Source: Microglena sp. YARC (Eukaryota > Chlorophyta > Chlorophyceae > Chlamydomonadales > Chlamydomonadaceae). From it: a stretch of 64,000 nt of DNA. Location of the stretch: positions 31,878,579 to 31,942,578 of the forward strand of contig CM039463.1 of NCBI GenBank assembly GCA_022414725.1. The letters are read 5' to 3'. Below, piece by piece: positions 25,701-36,779 of this stretch. Positions within the stretch are counted from its first letter, which is position 1, and every line of letters begins with the position of its first letter. The position numbers were made by a program, and so were the translations under genes. A model generated the notes under the pieces. It did not search any database. It saw only the letters and a program-made list of their open reading frames with translations, and had not been told where the DNA came from.

Positions 25701-28700
25701 TTTATTTATTTATTTATTTATTTACTCATTTACTTACTCGTTTATTTTTTGTTTGTTTGCTTATGTGCCAGGTTTACCGGGACCTGCCAAGGCAGCAGCA
25801 CAGCGTCCTATACTCAAGTCCTTTCACGCCGCCGCTCCACTGGTGCCTTCACGCATTATGTATTGATTGACTGATTGATTGACTGATTGATTGATTGATT
25901 GGATGATTGATTGGTTTATTTATTTATTTGTGTATTTATTTATTTACTCTTTTACTTGCTCGTTTATTTTTGTTTATTTGCTCATGTGCCAGGTTCACCG
26001 GGACCTGCCAAGGCAGCAGCACAGCGTCCTATACTCAAGTCCTCTCACGCCGCCGCTCCACTGGTGCCAACACGCATTAGGGGCTTCTCTGCATCCAGAC
26101 CTTCCAGCAGCCATCATACAAGTGAACACCCCCCCTACCAGCTCCCAGTTGCGCCCAAAGAACAGGGTCCTGGGCGGGTAAAATCAGGTAAACACGGATA
26201 AAAGCTATTTATAAATTATAAATGGGTAAATACAGGTTTCAAACGGGTGGAAACAGAACAGGTGACTATTCGTGTTGTTATGGTGTGTGTAACAACAGTA
26301 AGATTGTTCTTGAGTGCATCACACTTGACTTACTGCATTGCTCACATAGTCACATATATTTAGGGAACGGCAACTAATAATAGTGTTTGAAAACTAATAT
26401 TAACTCATATATATTAACTCATATATATTATAGTGTCACAATATTAGTATTGTCACAATATTAGTTTTCAAATAAATTCGAATTTCTGGTGAGACGGCTC
26501 GTCCGACTAATAATATATAATATTATTTATTCACTAATATTATATAACATAGCCAACCCGTACATATATTAAGTCCACGCCATGGAAAGTTAGTTGGCTA
26601 TCCAATTTCTGATTCACTGACTGACAAACTAACTTACTGACTTGCTAACTAAGTAACTGACTGACCTGATTTTTGACCAAACTGACCTGACTAACTGACC
26701 TGATTTCTGACTCACTGACTGGCAAGCTAACTAACTCCCAGACTAACTCATGCGCAAGCACTCACTCACACACTCATGCACCAATTAATTTATTAAGCTA
26801 TGGAATTATTGCTCACATGTGTACCATGGGCTGTTTTTTCTGTCAAAGCGTCGGCACTGCGTCGCCATTCTGTCATAGCATGGCGACGCATGAACCCCCC
26901 GGACCCCCTGGGCTCCGTGCTTACATCTTCGCCATGCGATGGCTACGCAACAAGCCTGAAATCAGGCTTGAATAGCCCAAGTAGCTACTCAACCTGGCCA
27001 ACAGAAATCTGAAATACAAAACACTGAGCCTGTGCCATGTGGTTGTGTTGTTTCTCACATGCCTCTAATCCACTACTTCTCTGATTTTCTATTTGTACCA
27101 GGCAAAGCTTGTAATTTGCCTGAATGTATGCCTAGACCGGAACTTTACTCATCGCCCCTACTTATGCTTTTGTTGTTTTCAGGAACTCAGTCAAAGAGTG
27201 ATGAAATCAAATCAACTCCAACTAAGAGTGTTAGAGCTCCATCAAAGAGTGATGAAATCAAAGCAACTCCAACAAAGAGTGACAGAGCACCATCAAAGAG
27301 CGATGAAGGACATCCTCCATCTGTCCGCCTGCTGGTGCCTATGTCCCATCCTCCATCATCCCCGGCCTACAACAACAACCCTAGAGCGACCAGCGCAGCG
27401 AGGAGGTATAGTGAAGATGGCGGCCATACAGGTTCGGGTTGCGGTCATACAGTCTTAGCACGCACACGCTCTGACATGGCCACCATCCAAGCCTTGAATC
27501 CCAACGCCCCACTGCACCCCGCCACTCAGCCTCAGCTCCACCACTGCACCCCGCCACTCAGCCCCAGCACCCAGCCTGCGCGCAGAAAGATCTCGTATTC
27601 GAATTTCTCAAATTCAAATTCGAATTGTGATGCCCCCTTGCTACAACTAGCCTCAAGCTCAGCTGCCCGGGAGGACCCCGGCAGATCCCCCGGAGCTGGA
27701 GCAAGGAGGATGTTGTCCGCAAATCCCTTTGCAGCTTTGAAGTCTCCTGGCTCTGTCCGGCCTCCCTCGGCAGCTCTGCAACGTCACAACTCTCAACCCA
27801 ACTCACCAGCTCTGCATAGGCATGTCTCCCAGCCCATTCAAGAATCCGGGCCCGCAGTACTGCATGGCTGGAGCGAAGCAGGTGGTAGGGGCACATGCAA
27901 GGGTGACTCCCAACCAAGTTCGTCATCTCTGCATAAGCATGCCTCCCAGCCCATTCCAGAATCAGATCCCGCAGTAGTACATGGCTTGAGCGAAGCAGAT
28001 GGTGGAGGCACATACAAGGGTGACTCCCAACCAAGTTCGTCAACTCTGCATAAGCATGCCTCCCAGCCCATTCCAGAATCTGCTCCCGCAGTACTGCATG
28101 GCTGGAGCGAAACTGATGGTGAGGCCACATACAAGGACGACTCCCCACCAGCTCAAAAATCTCTCCCAGCAACATTTGTCTCAGCAAAATCTGCCCCGGA
28201 AGGGTCTATCCCAGCAGAGGTGTTTGGCTTGGGTGAAAACTCTGATGAGGACGACATATATGAGGAAGATTTTGACTATGTCAGCTCAGACTCTTCTGGT
28301 TTGCTTCACTCCGACGATTCCCTGAACACTGTCCAGCCATCCCAGAGCCAGGTGCCGTACATTGTGTCCAAGCCACTCGCCGCTCCTCAAAACACTACAG
28401 CTAGTTTGAGAAGGTCACTGGTGGCTCTAAACGACCTGATCAACCTCGAGATACCCCTAGATCAGGATCCTGAGATGAATGACTATGATGCCTTGCCATC
28501 TGCCGCTCCACAGAACACTGCTGCTGTGTTGAGGAATTCAGTAGTGACTCTAAATGACCTTGTCCAGCTCAAGATCCAGAGCCTTTTGAACCAGGGGGGG
28601 GAGGACTCCAGTTGCGCTGGCACAGCGAAGTGCTTGGTGGTCCATGGAGACGCCAGTTTGAATGGAACCGCTGCCTCAGTGCCTTATGATCTGGAGGAGA

Positions 28701-31700
28701 AGGAAGAGCAAATGCTGTCGGCTCTACTCCATAGAAAGGCCACTTTGAATGGAACCGCTGCCTCTGTGCCTTATGAACTGGAGGCGCAGGAAGAGCAGAT
28801 GCTGTCGGCCCCATTTCCGCATGCATCACTTGAAAGCAGCCTAGGGCATCTGGGCGAGGATGAGGGGGGCCGGGGGTTACTCTCTGATCCAGGAAGAGGC
28901 GCCTTGCAGTCTAGATTCAGCCCCACTTCTGAGGTCCAGGAAGAGACTGAAGGGACGCATTTTAGAGGTGAGCAAGAGAGGAAGCAAACAATAATAGTGT
29001 CAGTACCATGCCCAAAAGGACCCATCTTTTAGGTATGGGACCGCGGGTCACTCTCTGACGTGCTAGTCTGAAGGGACACATTCTAGAGGTGGGTATTTTA
29101 GGCATTTTAGTGGTGGGCAGGATTATTTCCAGGTGTTGAGGGCAAGCTCAAGTGTGGGTTGCAGTGTTAGTTGGAATGACGATGGTGGTGAAGATATAGC
29201 CCCACTTCTGAGGTCCAGGAAGAGACGTGCAAGTCTGACGGGACACGTTTTAGAGGTGGGCAAAGGAGGAAGCAAAAAACAATAGTGCCTGTACCATGCC
29301 CAACAGGATCCAGAGAGAGGGTGGGGGGGGGGGCTCAAATTAAACCTTGGTGGTCAGGACTGCTCTCATATGTCAAGGGCCAGCTCGAGTGTGGTTTTCA
29401 GTGTTACTTGGAATGATGATAATGATGATGGTTGCAATTTCCTGGTGCCCTACTGGACTCCAAGTGTAGTTTTCAGTGTTACTTGGAATGATGATGATGA
29501 TGATGATGGTTGCATTTTCCTGGTGCCCTACTGGACTCCAAGTGTAGTTTTCAGTGTTACTTGGAATGATGATGATGATGGTTGCATTTTCCTGGTGCCC
29601 TACTGGACTCCAAGAGTGGTTTTCGGTGTTACTTGGAATGATGATGATGATGATGATGATGATGGTTGCATTTTCCTGGTGCCCTACTGGACTCCAAGTG
29701 TGTTTTTTTGTGTTACTTGGAATGATGATGATGATGATGGTTGCATTTTCCTGGTGCCCTACTGGACTCCAAGTGTGGTTTTCGGTGTTACTTGGAATGA
29801 TGATGATGATGATGGTTGCATTTTCCTGGTGCCCTACTGGACTCCAAGTGTGGTTTTCGGTGTTACTTGGAATGATGATGATGATGATGATGATGGTTGC
29901 ATTTTCCTGGTGTCCTACTGGACTCCAAGTGTGCCCGCAGATTGAAAGGTCAAGAGAGACTTATGATCAGCACAAACAAGAAGGGATCGGGGTTCTTGTA
30001 CCGTCTCATGTGCAGAGATATGACTGCCACAATACTGACCAACCATTTCACTTGGAATCATAACTTCGTTATACCATCCTAATCATTCCTACTGCCACAA
30101 GCAACATGATTGCTACTGCCACAAGGATTAGTTGGTTGGTTGGTTGGTTCTCACCATCCTAGCCTTGCTATTGCCACAAATGACCTGCCCTTCAATATTT
30201 CAGGAATCATAACCTTTTATAGATCCTAGCCTTGCTACTGCCACAAACAACCTGCCCTTCAACCAGCAACTGACCTTCCCTTCCAAATCGCAGGAAGCAT
30301 AACCTCTCACACCATCCTAGCCTTGCCACTGCAACAAGCATTACTGCTACTGCCACAAACAACCTGCCCTTCAACCAGCAACTGAACCTCCCTTCCAAAT
30401 TGCAGGAAGCATAACCTCTCACACCATCCTAGCCTTGCCACTGCAACAAGCATTACTGCCACTGCCACAAACAACCTGCCCTTCAACCAGCAACTGAACC
30501 TCCCTTCCAAATTGCAGGAAGCAAAACTCTCACACCATCCTAGCCTTGCCACTGCAACAAGCATTACTGCTACTGCCAAAAACAACCTGCCCTTCAACCA
30601 GCAACTGACCTTCCCTGCCATATTGCAGGAAGCAAAACCTCTTCACACCATCCTAGACATTAATACTACCACAAGCATTACTGCTGCTGCCAAAAACAAC
30701 CTGCCCTTCCATCAGCAACTGACCTTCCCTGCCATATTGCAGGAAGCAAAACCTCTTCACACCATCCTAGACATTAATACTACCACAAGCATTACTGCTG
30801 CTGCCAAAAACAACCTGCCCTTCCATCAGCAACTGACCTTCCCTGCCATATTGCAGGAAGCATAACCTCTTCACACCATCCTAGACATTAATACTACCAC
30901 AAGCATTACTGCTGCTGCCAAAAACAACCTGCCCTTCCATCAGCAACTGACCTTCCCTGCCATATTGCAGGAAGCAAAACCTCTTCACACCATCCTAGAC
31001 ATTAATACTACCACAAGCATTACTGCTGCTGCCATAAACAACCTGCCCTTCCATCAGCAACTGATTTTCCCTGCCATATTGCAGGAAGCATAACTTCTTC
31101 ACACCATCCTAGCCATTGCTACTACCACAAGCATTACTGCCACTGCCACAAACAACCTGCCCTTCCATATTGCAGGAAGCATAACGTCTCAGACGATCCT
31201 AGATATTGCGACCGCCACGAGCAAAGCCGGGACCGGACAAACCTTGTCATTAGCCGAGGCAGACGACTTGGCCAAGCAGACACAGGCACTGTTTGGAAGC
31301 TTGTTTCAACTGAACAGACTCATGAATGGACCTAGAGGGAAGGAGCTCAATCTCAAAACCCTTGTAAGTTGAGTTGAACTTACAAAACAATCAAATAAAG
31401 CTTGTTAAACAAAAAGTGAACTCGCTTATGGATGGACCTTGAGGCAAGGAGCTCAATCTCGAAACCCTTGTAAGCTGCAAAAACGTGGGCCACAAATAAT
31501 ATTGTACATTCCTACTAACATGCTGTCACCCTTATCTGAGTCACACACACAAAAACACACAAAAACACACACACACACAAAAACACACACCTTCTTGCCC
31601 GTAACTTGGCGTTTAGAAACCCATGCCCCCCGTTGCTGGCTTCTCATTGTATCTAGCCCCATCCAACCTGCAAATTGATATGCCGCACACTAGTATAAAC

Positions 31701-32863
31701 TATTTTCAACACACTATCACCTTTATCTGAGTCACACACACACTTCTTGCCCAAAACATGGAGCTCAGAAATCCATTCCCCCCCCGATGCTGACTTTACT
31801 TGTAATTAGCCCCAGCCAAGCTGCAAATAGATACGCCACAAACACTATTATACTTATATCTAGCCCCAGCCAAGCTGCAAATAGATACGCCACAAACACT
31901 ATTATACTTGTATCTAGCCCCAGCCAAGCTGCAAATAGATACGCCACAGACACTATTATACTTGTATCTAGCCCCAGCCAAGCTGCAAATAGATATCCCA
32001 TAAACGCTATTATACTTGTAACTAGCCCCATCCAAGCTGCAAATAGATATGCCACAAACACTATTCGGCATTTGTATCAAAATGTCGTCACCCTTATCTG
32101 ACTCACCCACCGACCCCCCCTCCCTCCTTTCCCTAAACTTGGCATTTAGAAACCCATGCCCCCCGTGCTTGCTTCTGCATGCCACTAGCGCCAGTCAAGC
32201 TGCAGATAGAAATGCCACAAGCACTATCCTACGCTTGTATCAACATGTTGTCCCCTTATCTGAATCACCCAACCACCGACCCCCCCTCCCTCCTTTCACA
32301 AAACTTGGCATTTAGAAACCCATGCCCCCCGTGCTAGCTTCTGCATGCCACTAGCGCCAGTCAAGCTGCAGATAGAAATGCCACAAGCACTATCCTACGC
32401 TTGTCTCAACATGTTGTCCCCTTATCTGAATCACCCAACCACCGACCCCCCCTCCCTCCTTTCACAAAACTTGGCATTTAGAAACCCATGCCCCCCCGGT
32501 GCTGGCTTCTGCATGCCACTAGCGCCAGTCAAGCTGCAGATAGATTTGCCACAAGCACTATCCTACGCTTGTATCAACATGTCGTCACCCTTATCTGAAT
32601 CACCCACCGACCCATCCACCCTCCCTTCTTTCACAAAACTTGGCATTTAGAAACCCATGCCCCCCGGTGCTGGCTTTTGCATGCCACGAGCACCAGCCAG
32701 CAGGACCCAGGAGGAGGGGCAGCAGCAGGAGCTGGAGCATGTGGCTGGGGACAGTGTAGAAGATGTGGTGAAGATAAGCCCGGATAGTAAGCTGTGTGCA
32801 GCTGATGACAAGTGGATGTCCCGACTGATGCAGAGTATGAGAGAGAGTCCACCATTAGAATAG
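22518..32863 (+). CDS. Unrecognised multi-exon gene, ~913 residues, mostly low complexity
   Basis: Exons: 22518-22704 (alternative donor at 22735), 23205-23438, 25993-26187, 27183-28967, 31176-31363, 32711-32863. Joined they give 2742 nt with no internal stop. The first four introns are phase 1, the last phase 0. The N-terminus has a basic helical segment (WEEDLHMRNMLRKIENVRG). Exon 2 carries ALINKQLGDVLGDPIIQGVC then LYVRSNSRKAG. Exon 4 (595 codons) is Ser/Pro-rich with internal repeats and an acidic patch (NSDEDDIYEEDFDYVSSDSS). The C-terminus looks helical (LFGSLFQLNRLMNG; WMSRLMQSMRESPPLE). I do not recognise the family; a cytoskeletal or scaffold protein is a guess only. All splice sites are by eye. 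Exon edges are amplified in the introns exactly as in the neighbour gene. Confidence 0.8.
22860..23204 (+). repeat. Three copies of unknown-gene exon-2 5' edge
   Basis: CTGCAGTGCTCATCCATAAG, CTACAGCGCTCATCAACAAA and CTACAGCGCTCATCCATAAG (starts about 22857, 22973, 23087) duplicate the true acceptor edge CTGCAGCGCTCATCAATAAG at 23200. Period ~115 bp, with AACCTCCTGACATT filler. Confidence 0.94.
23205..23438 (+). CDS. Unknown gene exon 2
   Basis: Acceptor CCTGCAG^CGCTCA and donor GACTCAG|GTACTT. 234 nt, phase 1 to 1. Encodes ALINKQLGDVLGDPIIQGVC, then a Pro/Ser-rich tail. Confidence 0.85.
23439..24265 (+). repeat. Six copies of unknown-gene exon-2 3' edge
   Basis: Each unit carries AGGCTGGATTGTGG, a GTGCAAGGCGGTGCCCTG segment and GATGACTCAG|GTACTTCCTA (donors near 23546, 23665, 23789, 23909, 24028 and 24252). 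A short CAGGTACTTCCTAGAATTTG flank travels with the donor. Confidence 0.94.
24450..25330 (+). repeat. Intron 2 of the unknown gene: dispersed repeats and a 22-bp array
   Basis: A repeat C copy at 24480-24540, then GTCAGTACATATCATTAGTG units (22 bp, about seven) at 24810-24970. Repeat H lies at 25140-25310. No coding sequence is apparent. Confidence 0.75.
25340..25992 (+). repeat. Three copies of unknown-gene exon-3 5' edge
   Basis: ATGTGCCAGGTTCACCGGGA (25346) and ATGTGCCAGGTTTACCGGGA (25550, 25764) precede the true edge at 25985. Each copy includes the acceptor and 80-90 coding bases (GPAKAAAQRPILKSS in frame). Spacers are (ATTG)n then (TTTA)n. Confidence 0.94.
25993..26187 (+). CDS. Unknown gene exon 3
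   Basis: Acceptor GTGCCAG^GTTCAC and donor AATCAG|GTAAAC (chosen over GGCGG|GTAAAA because it restores phase 1). 195 nt, phase 1 to 1. Encodes SPGPAKAAAQRPILKSSHAA and a Pro/Ser-rich continuation. Confidence 0.8.
26188..27182 (+). other. Intron 3 of the unknown gene
   Basis: AT-rich with ACTGACTGAC-type runs at 26590-26740 and a short interspersed piece at 26820-26960 (CATGGCGACGCATG) that recurs at 49620-49745. No tandem exon-edge copies are evident in this intron, which is an exception to the pattern. Confidence 0.6.
27183..28967 (+). CDS. Unknown gene exon 4 (large, internally repeated)
   Basis: Acceptor TTTTCAG^GAACTC and donor TTTAGAG|GTGAGC. 595 codons, phase 1 to 1. In-frame internal repeats: SKSDEIKSTPTKS-type (three), LHKHASQPIPES ... 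HGLSEADGGGTYKGDS-type (three, ~126 bp, 27800-28140), AAPQNTTASLRRSLVALNDL-type (two), LNGTAASVPYELE-type (two). Ser/Pro-rich, probably disordered. Confidence 0.85.
28968..29320 (+). repeat. Copies of unknown-gene exon-4 3' edge
   Basis: CTGAAGGGACACATTCTAGA|GGTGGG at ~29070 and, longer, GAGGTCCAGGAAGAGACGTG to TTTTAGAG|GTGGGC at 29210-29260 duplicate the true edge at 28930-28970. The second copy also repeats the intron flank (GGAAGCAAAAAACAATAGTG). Confidence 0.9.
29370..29935 (+). repeat. ~95-bp array with variable GAT tract
   Basis: Seven units of GTGTTACTTGGAATGATGAT, (GAT)n, GGTTGCATTTTCCTGGTGCC and CTACTGGACTCCAAGTGTGG. Two overlapping plus-strand ORFs cross it (WTPSVVFSVTWNDDDD-type repeats), but they enter no exon in the right phase; I read it as intron. 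Confidence 0.85.
30075..31175 (+). repeat. Nine copies of unknown-gene exon-5 5' edge
   Basis: Each unit ends CCATATTGCAG^GAAGCATAAC or similar and continues CACACCATCCTAGACATTAA. Acceptor AGs fall near 30202, 30292, 30404, 30516, 30628, 30742, 30856, 30969 and 31084; the true acceptor is at 31175. Period 112-114 bp. The last units are nearly identical, so amplification is recent. Confidence 0.96.
31176..31363 (+). CDS. Unknown gene exon 5
   Basis: Acceptor TTGCAG^GAAGCA and donor ACCCTT|GTAAGT. Encodes SITSQTILDIATATSKAGTG then QTLSLAEADDLAKQTQALFG and SLFQLNRLMNGPRGKELNLK. Phase 1 to 0. A copy of its 3' edge with donor lies at 31424-31475. Confidence 0.87.
31500..32700 (+). repeat. Array of unknown-gene exon-6 5' edges
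   Basis: 60-bp units (CTAGCCCCAGCCAAGCTGCA, AATAGATACGCCACAAACAC) at 31795-32060, then ~160-180-bp units at 32060-32690 with CCCATGCCCCCCGTGCTGGC, CACTAGCGCCAGTCAAGCTG and TATCTGAATCACCC. All resemble the true acceptor region at 32655-32715. Confidence 0.88.
32711..32863 (+). CDS. Unknown gene exon 6 (stop codon)
   Basis: 51 codons to TAG; EEGQQQELEHVAGDSVEDVV then ...DKWMSRLMQSMRESPPLE. The acceptor GACCCAG^GAGGAG was chosen to fit phase 0; other AGs a few bases upstream are possible. Copies of the end (ATGCAAAGCATGAGAGAGAG) recur at 33030-33090 and 33245-33345. Confidence 0.72.
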   Translation, partial: EEGQQQELEHVAGDSVEDVVKISPDSKLCAADDKWMSRLMQSMRESPPLE

Positions 32864-33009
32864 AAGTGCATTGGGACGTAGCCAGGGTAGAACATACTGG
32901 TCCGTATTCCAGTATTGGGGTATTTTCAGGTCGGTATACCGGAGCCCCCAAATCCCACCAAGATGTACCACTAGGATGTAGGGCTATGCGAGTGCAGTAG
33001 GGCTGGGAT

Positions 33010-33345
33010 CGGTAGAGGGTCGGCCAGGCACAAGTGGATGCCACGACTGATGCAAAGCATGAGAGAGAGTCTGCCGCTAGAATAAATAAATAGTATGCCT
33101 TGTTACGAGGCGTGAGGTTGAGGGGGCCATCCCGTTTGCTTCCACTGGAGCCAACCACCGTACGTCGCTAGAATATAAGTGCAGTAGGGACGTAGGGCTG
33201 TGCGAGTGCAGTAGGGCTGAGCTCGGGAGAGGGTCGGCCAGGCACAAGTGGATGTCCCGTCTGATGCATCGCAATTCAAGAAAAGAAGTGAAAGCGGCTC
33301 TTGGCGTTTTTTTTCACTTTCTAGATGCCGGAGCATGAGAGAGAG
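33010..33345 (+). repeat. Copies of unknown-gene terminal exon edge
   Basis: CAAGTGGATGCCACGACTGA / GAGAGAGTCTGCCGCTAG (33029-33080) and CAAGTGGATGTCCCGTCTGA plus a split GAGAGAGTCCACCGC (33247-33345) repeat the coding end and 3' flank (GGGCTGGGATCGGTAGAGGG-type). Confidence 0.85.
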
Positions 33346-33654
33346 TCCACCGCAGTCCCGGGGGTGGCCGACTAGCCAATTGGGCTGAAGGGATTTGCCC
33401 GACCTCAAATAATCATGGTAATTATGTACTATCAGGAGGAGGTATATTAATCCATGAGTGTTGAAGGGACAATTGATTTTCTCAAACTCTGGTGATGTAC
33501 AGATTGTGGTAGTTGCTGTGTACCTCTCACCTCTGTCCATAAGGAAATAAGCAATGCCGTTTCTGTATACCTGAGCCGACAACTGAGTGGAGGGTTTGGT
33601 TTTGATTACATGGTACATCAGCCTTTAGGCCGCTCCCGTCTTCCGTGGGGGAGG

Positions 33655-33840
33655 AACTCGAAGATGGGTAGTATACTAGTATGAATATATAGCCAGCACC
33701 GGGGGGCATGGGTTTCTAAACGCCAAGTTTGGGGCAAGAAGGGTGGTGTTGGTGGGTGGGTGGGTGGGTGATTCAGAGAAGGGTGACAGCGTGTTGATAC
33801 AAATGTACTTAGGCCTTCAGGCCGCTCGCCGGCTCCTCGT
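33655..33840 (-). repeat. Inverted copy of the exon-6 array unit
   Basis: GGGGGGCATGGGTTTCTAAA, CGCCAAGTTTGGGGCAAG and AGAAGGGTGACAGCGTGTTG are the reverse complement of the unit at 31510-31650. This is the only clearly inverted copy seen for any array. Confidence 0.85.
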
Positions 33841-34084
33841 CTACAGGTGTAGAACTGTGGATGGGTAGTTAAAATGAGCGCATGTAGCCGTGCTTCTCCT
33901 TCATTCATAGTTGCTTCATTTGTGCATATTCTATCAGAAAGCTCGTGTGTGTGTGGTGCGGTCTAAGGTAGGCAGATGGTTTTTAGAGACTTGCGAAACT
34001 GCAAAGGATTTATATTGACTCTTTTTTATTTTGAGGTGTTCATCAGCTGATTAGAAGCACACGATACAATGGTTCCCGACCGAT

Positions 34085-34560
34085 AGAACTTGGATTTGAT
34101 CTTGTCAACATGACTCCTTAAAGGCTGCTCGCCATCTTCGGCAGTAACATAATATAATACGGGCATGATGATCAAAATATAATTCATCCAATCTCCTCGT
34201 ACAATCATTCATAAGCAAAGGCAACTTCTCACGACCTTCCACCTCCGGATTGCACCCGACCAATAGTGTGCATGAATCCTTGGTTGTCATTTTAATTTCC
34301 CGTGTATTGATATATTATAGAATGCCCAGCTTACTTGGACTTGTTTATATAGCTCCTACCAGCAATTTGGCTGCTCTCTGTAATGCTTCCCAGGTGGCAA
34401 TGCTTTGATCTGTTTGAGTTTGTATTTTCTCAGGATTGGATTTAGTACAATGTAATTTACTTGGTATACCGTATTTGACCTTTGACTTGTTAACTTGGAT
34501 CCAGCCAGCAATTTGGCTGCTCGCCGTCTTTAGCAGTAAGAGCAATATTAATTGACAGGT
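34085..34560 (+). repeat. Three repeat C copies
   Basis: At 34090-34150, 34345-34385 and 34480-34555, sharing CAGCAATTTGGCTGCTCGCC, GTCTTTAGCAGTAA and an upstream CTTGTTTACATGGCT-like segment. Other copies: 24480, 49310, 55690, 55800, and reversed at 58770, 11990, 15310 and 62880. Confidence 0.75.
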
Positions 34561-34663
34561 ATCGATACATTAAAATATCATTCTTCACATGAACCAAAGC
34601 GTATCGTGCTGTGTCTGTATTCAAACATTATAATATCAAAAGGTACATACGGTAGATACATTT

Positions 34664-35165
34664 TATATTGATATTCGCCCTTTTTATAATGATATTCGCC
34701 TCCGCTGCCAGAAGCTGTTTATAGATATTTATAGGCGTGTCCATGAGGATACCGACTTAACCGTATGTATTCTGCGATTCCTCATTCAGAACCTTTATGG
34801 ATGGAAATGGTACTAAGACTTGTTGGAACAACCTAGCCGACTATCTTTCTACGTGTAGAAGAGCAAGACAGGAAGCCCTGGACTGCTTAGTGGCACCGTA
34901 ATTATTATCCCTTTTTTTCTTGTGACTTCTCATTTGTTAGCTCCTTACCTCCGCCACTGTTAGTGTTTGAGATCTGGGTCCTGCTCTAGGGGGTTTTATA
35001 CCTACGCCACCAAAACGGTGGTTGGGAGTTTGGTTTGTTTGTCCTCGACAGACCCCTGACGTAATGTTTTTTTTGCTTTGTGGGTGCTTTTTCTTTTTGT
35101 TTTAAGCATAGAGTCTTATACACCCTCGCGGTGTCAAGTAGACTTTAACATGTAATGTAACATGT
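34664..35165 (+). mobile_element. 5'-truncated LINE copy (3' ~500 bp)
   Basis: Aligns with the reverse complement of 58930-59410: GTCCATGAGGATACCGACTT, AGCCGACTATCTTTCTACGT, GAAGCCCTGGACTGCTTAGT, then the 3' UTR to GTCAAGTAGACTTTAACATG. Covers the last ~80 codons with a small internal deletion, plus the UTR. Same family as the long element at 58926-62362. Confidence 0.93.
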
Positions 35166-36420
35166 GACAATAAACGATTAGTTAAAATATCTGCCTAGCA
35201 CGATCTCCGCGCCCTCGTCGATTACGATTTGGTGGGGATCAGTTCATCTGTGTCAGTTCACCTATGCCTTCTTAAATCGACTCCCCTGTTTTTAAGGTTG
35301 GAAAACTCCCTTTGGCTACCCGTGGTCTGTAAAATACATACATACAATTAAATAAAATCAATTAAAATCAATTCAGAACTCTGATAATTTCATTCGGGAC
35401 AAGCCTCCAGACACCCTTAATTAAGTATACCGTATGCAGATGAAATACATGAGACAGCGCTTGTTGGAGATGTTAAAATACATACATTGGCTGGCTTTGG
35501 GCAGTAAAATGCACTTTACGAAAACGGAACTTCCCCACATAGCGTTTCGGGACGCAACAGATCCTTCGACGTTGCGTCTGCGTAGACAGTACGTCTTATT
35601 ACAAGGTGTGAGGTGAAGGGGCCAGCCCGTTTTCCTGTAATGGGGTTAACCACCAAAGTATTGTTTATCTAACCCATATTTTAAACTAAGTGCGAAGTGA
35701 ATCGCAAAATTAATTTATCACTGTAGCACGAACACAGGGCCTCAACCGGTAAAACGATTGCTTGGGGTTCTGTTCATCAGTGCCTTATAGGGGTGCTCAA
35801 AAGTAATAAGGCTTCTATAGTTATATTTCACACCCCTAGCAGATTGATTAAATAAGCATACCACGCCATGATACTTGTCTATGGCTCATGTGCTGCGTTT
35901 GAAGGGCTCTGGTTGAATGCACATGTATGCCTCTCTTTTGCTAGGGGGGACCACCAACTTTTCTGCCATTTTCATGTGGCATAAAAGTTGTTATCCAATC
36001 ATTTTGTTTTTACACTTCTGTAAGATTTGTTTAACCCACCCCTTCAGTTCCACAGTCCATTGCTATGAAAGGCGAACATTTTAAAAGCTTGGCCCTGCAG
36101 ACGTTACAGCACCTACCCCCTCGCACACACACACACTTTGTGACAAGTCACACACAATGACGCCACCAACCAGAAAGTGGTAAGGCACAACTGAGCAACA
36201 CACGAGAGAATAACCTACCCCCACCTATCATGAAAAAACAGTGGCCAAGAAAAAATAAACAGGTCCTGTATTTTTCCCAGATTTAAATGTTGTAAACCCT
36301 AAAAACTAACACAACCCCTAGTTTACAGCTCACTCACATTCATGCCAGCATCCACCCACCCAAGCTAGATATAGGGTTCCCCTATCCAGACCTGGAAGCT
36401 ATGTTACTTACTTGTTAAAT
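35166..36420. other. Intergenic stretch without recognised genes
   Basis: Contains repeat H (reversed, 35595-35660), a repeat G fragment (35750-35800), and AT-rich unique-looking sequence. A poly-C tract lies at 36427-36447. No ORF has a recognisable product. Confidence 0.5.
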
Positions 36421-36529
36421 CGAAGACCCCCCCCCCCCCCCCCCTCCCCCAAGTGACTGAAATCAGGCAAAACACGGTTTGTGTGTGAGTACAACTGGAG
36501 ATCCCCGCTACACCCTACAAAGAAATTCA

Positions 36530-36748
36530 GTCACTAGGCTTTGTACAAAGCTCGAGTCTGTGCAGCTCGCTTGCCCATCTTGTGTTCCCTAGCTCAATTT
36601 TAAATCGAGGGCCCAACCTGGCCCAACCATTTTGTTTTGCCCTCCCAGGTGACCTGTGAGTGAAAATATACAATTTTGTGTGGAACCAGGCATTGTTTGT
36701 GCCCCCCAAGTAAACGGTGAGTGAAAACAGGCAAAACAAACGGTTCGT

Positions 36749-36779
<31 letters not shown>

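Noticed and set aside
29936..30063. Possible exon after GTGCCCGCAG at 29935
   Set aside because: It would have to be entered in phase 1, which gives an immediate TGA; exon 4 joins directly to 31176 in the right phase.
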